Assembly (NCBI GenBank): GCA_016795365.1 | Contig: JAEUHN010000004.1 | Span: forward strand, 1-64,000 | DNA length: 64,000 bases | Direction of reading: 5' to 3' | Source of the DNA: Verrucomicrobiaceae bacterium | GTDB taxonomy: Bacteria > Verrucomicrobiota > Verrucomicrobiia > Verrucomicrobiales > Verrucomicrobiaceae | Shown: positions 1 to 10,194 of the stretch, one piece after another | Layout of the letters: every line of letters begins with the position of its first letter | How positions within the stretch are numbered: the stretch's first letter is position 1 | Notes under the pieces: generated by a model | Databases searched by the model: none | Told to the model about the DNA's origin: nothing | The model's input: the letters and a program-made list of their open reading frames with translations, nothing else | Position numbers and translations under genes: made by a program

Positions 1-3000
1 CCGTCCCTCCTCGTCGATCTGCGGACCCGTTCGTGGAGCCCGCAGCACTCTCCGCACTCCCACGAGTGCGGCCCCGTTGAAGCTTTGGTGGTTTGTCGTG
101 TAGCTAGGCATATAGCTAGCTCTCCGCACTCCCACGAGTGCGGCCCCGTTGAAGCGACTATTGAGTGGGCGCTCTGCTGGAGTCCGGACGCGCTCTCCGC
201 ACTCCCACGAGTGCGGCCCCGTTGAAGCATCCCTTTGTCCGCAGGCTGGCGTCATATGGGAGCACTCTCCGCACTCCCACGAGTGCGGCCCCGTTGAAGC
301 TCGGCTATGAGCGAACCCGATCCGGCAGAAGCCTGGACTCTCCGCACTCCCACGAGTGCGGCCCCGTTGAAGCGGCTTCGCTGGCTGGCAGCATCCTGAA
401 CTGGCTGAGCTCTCCGCACTCCCACGAGTGCGGCCCCGTTGAAGCTGGTTCATGCGATCGAAAGGGGATGAGGCCGCTGCTCTCTCCGCACTCCCACGAG
501 TGCGGCCCCGTTGAAGCACGAGTCTGAAGGCGGGTGGCCAAGATCACTGACAAAGCTCTCCGCACTCCCACGAGTGCGGCCCCGTTGAAGCAGCTCGTAG
601 GCTGTCTTTAGCCGCACCTTCGCAGGCACTCTCCGCACTCCCACGAGTGCGGCCCCGTTGAAGCTAGCCTCTCCAGTCGCACGCGGCGATCTTCCATCTT
701 GCTCTCCGCACTCCCACGAGTGCGGCCCCGTTGAAGCGAGGCATGGCGGAGAGAGGATAGGTTACAGGCGCACCACTCTCCGCACTCCCACGAGTGCGGC
801 CCCGTTGAAGCGGTGGCAGTGGCACCACGCTGGTTGCGGCCGAGCAGCTCTCCGCACTCCCACGAGTGCGGCCCCGTTGAAGCGACCAGAAAGTCGCTGG
901 GCTGATCGAGGGCGCGCCCTCTCCGCACTCCCACGAGTGCGGCCCCGTTGAAGCATGTAGAGCAGCTCGTAGAGGGCGTGCGCTTCGAGCTCTCCGCACT
1001 CCCACGAGTGCGGCCCCGTTGAAGCGATCTGAGCGACCATGTCGCCGTTTTGAGCTTCTTTCTCTCCGCACTCCCACGAGTGCGGCCCCGTTGAAGCATC
1101 CCAGAAGATTTCCGTCTGCTTGCCGCAGTCGCCTCTCCGCACTCCCACGAGTGCGGCCCCGTTGAAGCAGTTCCTCGCGGAATTTGTCCCGCTTCTCCAC
1201 GTCCGCTCTCCGCACTCCCACGAGTGCGGCCCCGTTGAAGCTGGATGAGGTGGACAGCGTCCAGAATGGCGACATCTACTCTCCGCACTCCCACGAGTGC
1301 GGCCCCGTTGAAGCTTCGATGTGAAGTCATCAAGGAACATGCCTTCCGCCTTCTCTCCGCACTCCCACGAGTGCGGCCCCGTTGAAGCACTCCTGAATTG
1401 CGCGTCCATGTTGAGGTCGGGTTTGCTCTCCGCACTCCCACGAGTGCGGCCCCGTTGAAGCGTTGATCCGTCGCGGGTCAATGATCGCCGTATCCAACTC
1501 TCCGCACTCCCACGAGTGCGGCCCCGTTGAAGCCCGCCGTGCATGACAAGACGATCACGAATCTCTCGACCTCTCCGCACTCCCACGAGTGCGGCCCCGT
1601 TGAAGCGATGCCGAGGTCTGTCATGAATGCGGCTTGTTTCAGGCTCTCCGCACTCCCACGAGTGCGGCCCCGTTGAAGCGATGGAAGGGGGAGCATCGAA
1701 GACATCGCTGCCGTCCTCTCCGCACTCCCACGAGTGCGGCCCCGTTGAAGCTTCTACCACCTGAGCGGAGCCCGAGCAAAGATCAACCTCTCCGCACTCC
1801 CACGAGTGCGGCCCCGTTGAAGCGTCTCCTGAGCGCGGGCGATTTCACCTTTGATGGACTCTCCGCACTCCCACGAGTGCGGCCCCGTTGAAGCAGCCAA
1901 GCTGCGCCCGCTCTGTGTCGTATCAAGGTTCTCTCCGCACTCCCACGAGTGCGGCCCCGTTGAAGCTTTATGCTCGGCCACGGCATCCGCGAGATCACCC
2001 GCATCTCTCCGCACTCCCACGAGTGCGGCCCCGTTGAAGCTCGCTTTCGCGAGTCTTTCGTTGGAGGTCAGTAATGCTCTCCGCACTCCCACGAGTGCGG
2101 CCCCGTTGAAGCAAGTTTGAAGGTTCCTGGGACGGGTTTCCCATCGACTCTCCGCACTCCCACGAGTGCGGCCCCGTTGAAGCCGCCATTTCACGGGCGG
2201 CAGCAGTGAGGGGGAGAGGGCTCTCCGCACTCCCACGAGTGCGGCCCCGTTGAAGCACGCTGGCCACGGCATTGGCCAGGCGGCTGCGCTTCTCCTCTCC
2301 GCACTCCCACGAGTGCGGCCCCGTTGAAGCACCTGCGAGTGAGAGCAGGCAATGCCTCGGGGGACTACTCTCCGCACTCCCACGAGTGCGGCCCCGTTGA
2401 AGCCAGCCCATCGGATCTTTCTTCACGCCAGCCATGATCTCTCCGCACTCCCACGAGTGCGGCCCCGTTGAAGCCCGTTTGTGAGGTGCGGTTCGGGCGT
2501 CAATGTGGCCGCTCTCCGCACTCCCACGAGTGCGGCCCCGTTGAAGCTCAATGGCCGCCCTTTCCTCATCAGAGGTGCCAGGAACTCTCCGCACTCCCAC
2601 GAGTGCGGCCCCGTTGAAGCCAGGCTGCGGACAACAGCCCGAATCGAGGCTACCTCCTCTCCGCACTCCCACGAGTGCGGCCCCGTTGAAGCCGCAAGTG
2701 CGGAGGTTACCGGGGGTCTGGTCATCTTGCTCTCCGCACTCCCACGAGTGCGGCCCCGTTGAAGCTCGATGCGACGCGACAAACGATCTGCCTGCGCCTC
2801 ACTCTCCGCACTCCCACGAGTGCGGCCCCGTTGAAGCCAGGAAAAGCAGCTCGCGAGGCCAGAGACTGAGGTCTCTCCGCACTCCCACGAGTGCGGCCCC
2901 GTTGAAGCCGCGACTGCCCCAGGTGCACACCATGGGGCTGAAGCCTCTCCGCACTCCCACGAGTGCGGCCCCGTTGAAGCGGCAAGACGGTCGATGACGT

Positions 3001-4869
3001 AGTTCATGGGTTCAATCTCTCCGCACTCCCACGAGTGCGGCCCCGTTGAAGCTTGATTTGATGCGCCTCGTAATAAGCGACGCGCGCGCGGCTCTCCGCA
3101 CTCCCACGAGTGCGGCCCCGTTGAAGCCGTTCATTTGTGCAGCGCATTCGCGACTTCCCTACTCCTCTCCGCACTCCCACGAGTGCGGCCCCGTTGAAGC
3201 GTCGTCCAGCGAGGAGGCACGATCCATCGCGGTTTGCTCTCCGCACTCCCACGAGTGCGGCCCCGTTGAAGCTTCACTTAGAGGAGCGGAGGAAAGGAAA
3301 AAGACCCCCTCTCCGCACTCCCACGAGTGCGGCCCCGTTGAAGCCAACCCCGTTCGCTTCACCCACACCATGGAATTGTCCTCTCCGCACTCCCACGAGT
3401 GCGGCCCCGTTGAAGCGTGAGATGGCACGATGCCAGGCGAAAGAGTGATCCGCTCTCCGCACTCCCACGAGTGCGGCCCCGTTGAAGCTCCCACTCAGAT
3501 CTTGTGGAGAACCCGGCATACACAACTCTCCGCACTCCCACGAGTGCGGCCCCGTTGAAGCCTCTCGGTCATGATTCTCAGGTCACTCAGTAGATCACCT
3601 CTCCGCACTCCCACGAGTGCGGCCCCGTTGAAGCAACGCAATCGAGTGATCCGACGCCCGGTAGCTGGCCTCTCCGCACTCCCACGAGTGCGGCCCCGTT
3701 GAAGCGTGAAATCTTGAAGCCGGCCGCGATGGCTGCGGTTTCCTCTCCGCACTCCCACGAGTGCGGCCCCGTTGAAGCCAGGCGAGTATTGAAGCCGCGT
3801 TAAAAGCTGCTTCAACCTCTCCGCACTCCCACGAGTGCGGCCCCGTTGAAGCTCCATCCAGGTGCCCAGCTCGGCACCATAGGGCGGACTCTCCGCACTC
3901 CCACGAGTGCGGCCCCGTTGAAGCTGGTCCATGATCGCCTGTTGAGCCTTCTCCGCGTCCCTCTCCGCACTCCCACGAGTGCGGCCCCGTTGAAGCTCGA
4001 TGGGGCATTCTCGTGCTGCTCATCATCGTGATCTCTCCGCACTCCCACGAGTGCGGCCCCGTTGAAGCCGAGCCGACAGTGAATCCGGCGACGAAGCAAT
4101 TCGACTCTCCGCACTCCCACGAGTGCGGCCCCGTTGAAGCCGTTGTTTATGGTGACCCTACCGGGTTCAATTCCCAGCTCTCCGCACTCCCACGAGTGCG
4201 GCCCCGTTGAAGCTGATCATTGATCGGTTCGCCCGCAAAGTCGCGCTCCCTCTCCGCACTCCCACGAGTGCGGCCCCGTTGAAGCGCCACCGTGGGCACC
4301 ACGGAGGAGCAGAAATGGACGAACTCTCCGCACTCCCACGAGTGCGGCCCCGTTGAAGCTACATCCCGACACACGCCACGCCACCGCAGATCGTCCTCTC
4401 CGCACTCCCACGAGTGCGGCCCCGTTGAAGCCTCGCCTGCTTGCGCTTCCCGAATGCGAAGCGCCGCCTCTCCGCACTCCCACGAGTGCGGCCCCGTTGA
4501 AGCAGGCCGTGCAGATGGCCAATGCACAGAAGCAGGGCAGCTCTCTCCGCACTCCCACGAGTGCGGCCCCGTTGAAGCTCTTCAGTCTGTGCTTTCAAGG
4601 GCACCAGACCTTTAGCTCTCCGCACTCCCACGAGTGCGGCCCCGTTGAAGCAGCGGTTTGGGAGCGAGGGAGCACTCCGGCCCGCTGCCTCTCCGCACTC
4701 CCACGAGTGCGGCCCCGTTGAAGCATGGTGAGGCTGGCGCAAGACTTGCCCCGGACTCATACTCTCCGCACTCCCACGAGTGCGGCCCCGTTGAAGCTCG
4801 ACGCCCGCCGATGTGGCCGCGTATGCGCAGCCGCTCTCCGCACTCCCACGAGTGCGGCCCCGTTGAAGC

Positions 4870-4906
4870 GGAGCTGTGGAGACGGGGACGAACCAGGCGG
4901 CGCAGG
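4870..4906 (+). repeat. Duplicated CRISPR spacer, copy 1
   Basis: This 37-nt spacer, starting GGAGCTGTGGAGACGGGG, is identical to the spacer at 5601-5637, ten repeat units away. The spacers on either side of the two copies differ, so this is not duplication of a block of the array. Confidence 0.95.
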
Positions 4907-5600
4907 CTCTCCGCACTCCCACGAGTGCGGCCCCGTTGAAGCGAGCACCACGAGAGCGAGGACTCACCCGAGTCGCATCCTCTCCGCACTCCCACGAGTG
5001 CGGCCCCGTTGAAGCCTTCCGTCAGGATCGCGATGGGCTGATCTACAGTCCCCTCTCCGCACTCCCACGAGTGCGGCCCCGTTGAAGCATTGCCAAGGTC
5101 GAGCTCATCGTGCAGCTCAAGGTGCACTCTCCGCACTCCCACGAGTGCGGCCCCGTTGAAGCACTCTCACCAGCGCATGGATCGACCGACCGCCTGAGCT
5201 CTCCGCACTCCCACGAGTGCGGCCCCGTTGAAGCACTTCACATTGCACAACGACAGTGCCAGTTATGAGGCCACTCTCCGCACTCCCACGAGTGCGGCCC
5301 CGTTGAAGCGGTTGTATGGACAGAAGAGAAGGAGGCCGGAGAACACTCTCCGCACTCCCACGAGTGCGGCCCCGTTGAAGCTTGAGCGTGCTCGTGCGCC
5401 AGTCCATGCCGATGGACTTCTCTCCGCACTCCCACGAGTGCGGCCCCGTTGAAGCAGAAGCTCGCCATGATGGGCGCACCATCGGGGGCTGACTCTCCGC
5501 ACTCCCACGAGTGCGGCCCCGTTGAAGCGACATCGCTGCCGAGGGTGTTGTTGAGCAAGCACCACTCTCCGCACTCCCACGAGTGCGGCCCCGTTGAAGC

Positions 5601-5637
5601 GGAGCTGTGGAGACGGGGACGAACCAGGCGGCGCAGG
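5601..5637 (+). repeat. Duplicated CRISPR spacer, copy 2
   Basis: Exact 37-nt match to the spacer at 4870-4906. Its neighbouring spacers are unrelated to those of copy 1. Confidence 0.95.
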
Positions 5638-7019
5638 CTCTCCGCACTCCCACGAGTGCGGCCCCGTTGAAGCACGCGTAACGCGAAGCGCACTGAGGAC
5701 CTTTTCATCCTCTCCGCACTCCCACGAGTGCGGCCCCGTTGAAGCCGGCACTCCAGCACTTCATTTTCTTCGCGCCATCGTCTCTCCGCACTCCCACGAG
5801 TGCGGCCCCGTTGAAGCCACACCACTCGTGATAACGGGCACCCCGGCGCTAAGCTCTCCGCACTCCCACGAGTGCGGCCCCGTTGAAGCTGTGCGGCTGG
5901 CGGCCCGGCTGAAGGTGCCAGGCGTCTCTCCGCACTCCCACGAGTGCGGCCCCGTTGAAGCGCGACGGTCAGCGTTTCAATCGCCCGCTCCATTTTCCTC
6001 TCCGCACTCCCACGAGTGCGGCCCCGTTGAAGCGGGAAGGTCGTTGGAATTCCGAGAGGCGTCCACCCACTCTCCGCACTCCCACGAGTGCGGCCCCGTT
6101 GAAGCGAGAAAGAACGAAAGCCCTTGCGGACTTGAGCCGGACCTCTCCGCACTCCCACGAGTGCGGCCCCGTTGAAGCGTGATCGAGATGGGTTACTTCG
6201 AAGCGCAGTCGGGCTCTCCGCACTCCCACGAGTGCGGCCCCGTTGAAGCCTGGCAGCGGCGGCAAGGATGTAGGGCAGGCGGCGATCTCTCCGCACTCCC
6301 ACGAGTGCGGCCCCGTTGAAGCAGCCAAGCCTCGCGCGACTCACCCGCCCTCTGCGGACTCTCTCCGCACTCCCACGAGTGCGGCCCCGTTGAAGCTCTC
6401 CCCATGCCTCTCCAGATTGCTCGCTACACCACCACTCTCCGCACTCCCACGAGTGCGGCCCCGTTGAAGCCTTGCGCGCCTTGCGCGCTTTCTTTGGCTT
6501 CTCCGCCACCTCTCCGCACTCCCACGAGTGCGGCCCCGTTGAAGCGTCCCCCGCTCGCCCTTCTCGTAGACCACGTCGGGCGCTCTCCGCACTCCCACGA
6601 GTGCGGCCCCGTTGAAGCGTGGTGGAGTTGACCAGCAATCCCTCGACAGGGGATCCTCTCCGCACTCCCACGAGTGCGGCCCCGTTGAAGCATGTCATGC
6701 TCCCCTTGTCGTTGTTGTTGTTGTCTTTACTCTCCGCACTCCCACGAGTGCGGCCCCGTTGAAGCTCCCCATGCTGCACAAACGCCGCAAACCACTTGCG
6801 CACTCTCCGCACTCCCACGAGTGCGGCCCCGTTGAAGCATGCGCCACTCGCTTCACAGCGTCTTCGTAGTGACCACCTCTCCGCACTCCCACGAGTGCGG
6901 CCCCGTTGAAGCCTAGCTGGATTGGAGCCCCTCCCGCTTTCCTTCGCGACAACTCTCCGCACTCCCACGAGTGCGGCCCCGTTGAAGCATTTTGACACGC
7001 GATCACGGGCATGAGCACC

Positions 7020-7079
7020 TAACGGCGTTATAACATAGTTATTTAACGGTTTTATATAACGGTGTTATGACATCGTTAT
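7020..7079. repeat. Five near-tandem 12-bp dyads, TAAC-N3-GTTAT
   Basis: An AT-rich block lies between the last perfect CRISPR repeat and a decayed repeat. It contains TAACGGCGTTAT (7020-7031), TAACATAGTTAT (7031-7042), TAACGGTTTTAT (7044-7055), TAACGGTGTTAT (7057-7068) and TGACATCGTTAT (7068-7079). Start-to-start spacing is 11, 13, 13 and 11 bp, about one helical turn. Each unit is close to a dyad (TAAC against GTTA). The arrangement resembles an iteron or operator array. No binding protein can be named. Confidence 0.75.
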
Positions 7080-7113
7080 CTCTTCTCTCCCACGAGTGCG
7101 ACCCAGTTGATGT
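7078..7113 (+). repeat. Degenerate terminal CRISPR repeat
   Basis: Aligned to the array repeat, this 36-bp stretch keeps the core CTCCCACGAGTGCG and GTTGA but differs at about 8 positions, mostly in the first nine bases. It follows the last perfect repeat after an 89-nt gap rather than a normal spacer. Decayed repeats usually mark the leader-distal end, which supports plus-strand orientation of the array. Confidence 0.8.
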
Positions 7114-7257
7114 GTAACAACGGGACAAGACCGAAGTTCAGTTGATCTTTGTCAATGTGCCTACACATGTCGAATCTCAGCACACGAGCGGTCTTCTTAT
7201 CACCCGCTGTGTGTCGTAGCGCATAGGTTTTCGTGAACGTGGAGGCTTGTGTGCCCT

Positions 7258-8184
7258 CTAGCCACCTCGTAGCGACAAAGCAACCTGTTGAACAAGTGAT
7301 GCGGAAACTCCTCTCCTCCGCCTCTGCCGCTCGTTCCAGTGCAGCACGAGTTGACGGCCGTAGCGCTTGAGCGGTGGGAACTCGATGATGTGAGTCTCTT
7401 TGGTGGACAGGCCAGTCAGGCCGAGAGACGGCAAAATGCCTGCGCAATCGCCCTGCTGGACGAGTTGCCGAGCCTGCAGCATCGACTGGCATTCAACGAC
7501 AGGCCGGAAGTCGACGCCAGCGTCGTGCATCGCCCCTCGGATCGTGGTATCGAGCTGCCCCCCATCGTTGCCAGCGGTGAAGGGCAGCGTTTGCCACAGG
7601 CTGGGCTTGCCGAGGTCCGTCGCCGGAGTGCCGGGCTTGAGCAGCTTCTTCGGGATGCAGAGATGAAAGGTGAGCTTCACCAGTGAGAGCTTCCCCTTCC
7701 CCGGTCCGGCGGGGATCGCGTCTTCGCGCACGATGCCGAAGTCGAGCCGCCCCTCGCGCACGGCCTCGACAAGCGATCAGCTGCGCTTGGCTTCCAATCG
7801 GATCGTGGACTGGCCGAGAGCTTCGCGAATGCCATGGATCGCAGGCACCACCATCCAATCGAGCACACTGGCGCTCGCGCCGATGGCGAAGCTCTTTCGG
7901 GCTCCTGATTGCTCGATGCGGAAGTCGTCGAGGTCCTGGAGCTGCTGCTGGATCAGTGTGGAAAGTCGTTTGCCCGCCTCGGAGAGCGCCAGCGTCTTGC
8001 CACGACGCTCCGTGAGTTCCGCACCGAAGAAGGTCTCAAGTTCGCTGATCTGCCGGCTGATCTGGCTTTGTCGGGTCACATCGCCTGGAGCGGCCTTTGC
8101 AATCGAGCCCGCATGAGCCAGGGCGAGGAAGGCGCGGAGACGATCGAGCGACAAACCGGAGCGAGAAAAGAGTTCGGCAAACAT
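7258..8184 (-). pseudogene. LysR-family transcriptional regulator interrupted by an in-frame TGA
   Basis: The frame encodes a LysR-type regulator of about 308 codons, normal for the family. The N-terminal winged helix-turn-helix (about residues 9-75) contains LSLDRLRAFLALAHAGSIAKAA and SQISRQISELETFFGAELTERRGKTL, and the effector-binding region follows. At 7777-7779 the minus-strand frame has a TGA between LEAKRS and SLVEAVREGRLDFGIVRED. Coding similarity continues in the same frame on both sides, so this is a point nonsense change, possibly CGA to TGA, rather than a frameshift. The first part alone (135 residues) would be little more than the DNA-binding domain. Start chosen at the ATG on 8184, six residues before the conserved fold; an upstream ATG at 8223 is also open. 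It is divergent from the metallophosphoesterase at 8256. Confidence 0.85.
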
Positions 8185-8255
8185 GACTTTAAAGTCATAG
8201 ATACATCGTTTTCCACGGTTCACAATGTCATGATTCGCGGGAACATGGCGGCGTC

Positions 8256-9194
8256 ATGAACACACCCAACTACGACCTCATCGGCGATACTCACGGGCAA
8301 TACGACAAGCTGGCAGCTCTGCTCCGACACCTCGACTACGAACCCGTCGGGAGCACCTGGAAGCATCCGAGAGGCCGCAAGGTGATCTTCCTCGGCGACT
8401 ACGTGGACCGGGGGCCAAAGATCCGGGCAGTGCTGCAAACGGTGCGTGGCATGTGCGACGCCGGCGATGCGCTGGCCATCATGGGCAACCACGAATACAA
8501 CGCCGTCTGCTTCGCGACTCCTGACGGCCAGGGAGGACATCTCAGGCAGCACAACGAACGGCACACGCGGTCACATCGAGCAACGCTGGAGCAGTTCGCC
8601 CACCTACAGGACGAATGGAACGAGTGGCTGGACTGGATGAAGCGGCTGCCCTTTGCCCTCGACCTCGGAGGCTTGCGCTGTGTGCACGCCTGCTGGGATC
8701 CGAGGGGACTCGGAGTCCTCGAAGGCAAGAGCCTCATGGACGACGCGTTCCTGCGCACCAGCGCCACGAAACACACGCCCGAGCACCAGGCGATCGAGAC
8801 CGTGCTCAAAGGCCCGGAGGTGCCCGCCACCGCAGGCAACATGTTCCGCGACAAGGAAGGCACCTATCGCAGCACCGTGCGCACTCGGTGGTGGGACATT
8901 CGAGCGGGGCTCAACATCGGCGAGCTAGCCATGCCCCCAGGCAGCCTCGATGACTCATGCCCCCTGGACGAGGCCCGGCTTCAACGCCTGCCCAATTACG
9001 GCTTCGATGACCCGCCCGTGTTCTGCGGACACTACTGGCTGCCCGCCGACTCACCCTAAGCCCCGCTGGCATCGAACATTGCCTGCCTGGACTTCAGCGC
9101 AGGCCTCGAAGGCCCCTTGGTGGCTTATCGGTGGGACGGAGAGCCAACGTTGTGCCCCACTCGATTCGTTACCACAGCACAAGGCGCAACGTGA
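8256..9194 (+). pseudogene. Metallophosphoesterase (PP2A/ApaH-like) with an in-frame TAA near the C-terminus
   Basis: The protein carries the calcineurin-like phosphoesterase motifs that bind two metals: GDTHG (residues 9-13), GDYVDRG (about 47-53) and GNHE (about 76-79), plus a late GHYW histidine. The first open frame stops at 9057-9059 after 267 residues. The same frame then continues for 44 more codons with SNIACLDFSAGLEGPLVAYRWDGE-like sequence, which matches the expected C-terminal strands of this family, up to TGA at 9192-9194. The TAA therefore appears to be an internal nonsense codon. The truncated product keeps all the metal-binding motifs seen and might still fold. A protein phosphatase or dinucleotide hydrolase role cannot be decided. 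It is divergent from the broken LysR gene 71 bp away. Confidence 0.82.
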
Positions 9195-9902
9195 ACCACG
9201 CCCCCAGCGGCCCACACGACTAACTACGGGCAGATCGGCGCTCGCACGAGAGAGGACGATGACGCTGAGCACTGCACCCATCGAGCCCACCTCTCACCCC
9301 TCGAAAAACGCGGTCACTTCAAACGAACCGCAGCGAGCCATCCGCGGCCCCCGATCGACTCGCCAATGACCATCGATTCCCACGTCACCCGTGCATCGAA
9401 AAAAGCCGAACTCCGATCACTACCGCCACCCAACTCCAATCGGGGGTTTCATGCGTCATTTGAAGGCCAACTTGCGGTTTTTGCACCGCTACACCTCCGC
9501 ACGCGCGCGAGGGGGCTCAGGGAGGGATAATGTCTCAAAACTCAGGGTTTTGAGGGTGAGAGCACTTTGCACGACGACGAGTCTCCCCGTCAATTGCGCC
9601 CCTTCCTGGGGCAATTATCAGGCATCGAAACTGGTGGTGCGGTGAGCACGAACTGACACCCGATGGCTTGACGACTTCAACCTGACATAACCACAAGACT
9701 CTTCCCAACCGCTGTGTCGCCATCCACGGTAACCAGCGGTGGGAAAACGGATAGTGAGTCGAGTTTGTGATGATCGATTTCAAATCGCCGACCAGGACCA
9801 AACAGACGAATTTACCCCGGCGACAACCCCGGCGATAAATCGCGCATTTTGGCCCATTTTCGTGCATTTTGATGCACCTCACAGATGCCCGTGTCACCAA
9901 TC
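9195..9902. other. Gene-poor stretch with small hairpins
   Basis: I recognise no gene in these roughly 700 bases; the open frames show no family motifs. Two hairpins are visible: CTCAAAAC/GTTTTGAG at 9534-9554, and an AATTG-GCCCC type stem at 9591-9616. The stretch lies on the 3' side of the tRNA gene at 9944-10020, a common site for integration scars, but no integrase or duplicated tRNA end was seen. Confidence 0.5.
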
Positions 9903-9934
9903 AAAAAACCCCGTAGAACCTTGATTCTACGGGG
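9903..9934 (-). terminator. Rho-independent terminator of the tRNA gene
   Basis: A perfect 10-bp stem (CCCCGTAGAA at 9909-9918, TTCTACGGGG at 9925-9934) encloses a 6-nt loop. On the minus strand it is followed by six T residues (9908-9903). It begins 10 nt past the encoded CCA end of the tRNA. Confidence 0.92.
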
Positions 9935-9943
9935 CTTGGAGAT

Positions 9944-10020
<77 letters not shown>

Positions 10021-10194
10021 ATTGGATGTGGGATGGGATAGTGCCGCAGGCTGTTGAAGTAGCAAGGTGATTTTTCATTTTCACCAGGAGCGTCAACGAT
10101 GGCCTCGTGACTTCGACTGAAGTGTGATGGTGTTTCGACTTGCAGCGCAGGTTGAACGAACGCACTGACAGCCTCCGCTTTGTGCTCTTGCGCT

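Larger units (their letters stand above)
48..6988 (+). CRISPR. CRISPR array, 96 repeats of 36 bp
   Basis: A 36-bp direct repeat starts at 48, 120, 193, 265 and so on up to 6953; I counted 96 copies, all apparently identical. Spacers are 35-40 bp (period 71-76). Each repeat starts CTCTCCGCACTCCCAC and ends GAGTGCGGCCCCGTTGAAGC, so CCGCACTC and GAGTGCGG form an 8-bp stem around CCAC. The 3' end GTTGAAGC resembles the AUUGAAA(C/G) 5' handle of many class 1 crRNAs, which suggests transcription on the plus strand with the leader to the left. A decayed repeat at the right end (7078-7113) fits that orientation. Bases 1-47 contain no repeat and are longer than any spacer, so the left border of the array is probably at 48. 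No cas gene is visible in the window, so the subtype is not assigned. Confidence 0.98.

Noticed and set aside
4142-4177. Spacer containing CCGGGTTCAATTCCCAG, resembling a tRNA T-arm
   Set aside because: Only a 15-base similarity with imperfect stem pairing. It may reflect a spacer taken from a tRNA gene, but nothing supports a functional RNA.
165-7018. Long open frames on both strands of the CRISPR array, encoding repeated peptides such as FNGAALVGVRR and STGPHSWECGE
   Set aside because: The peptides are translations of the 36-bp repeat, and the variable parts are spacers. No start-site or family signal is present, so these are not genes.
6989-7077. Reading the AT-rich block as the leader, with the array transcribed on the minus strand
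   Set aside because: The repeat's GTTGAAGC end and the decayed repeat beyond this block both favour plus-strand orientation with the leader on the left. The alternative is not excluded.
7076-7492. Minus-strand open frame of 138 codons overlapping the decayed repeat and the 3' end of the LysR gene
   Set aside because: It overlaps the LysR 3' end in another frame, and its last residues are just the decayed repeat translated.
9391-9645. Plus-strand open frame of 84 codons in the gap before the tRNA
   Set aside because: No conserved motif, arginine-rich low-information sequence and no ribosome-binding site. Judged to be chance.
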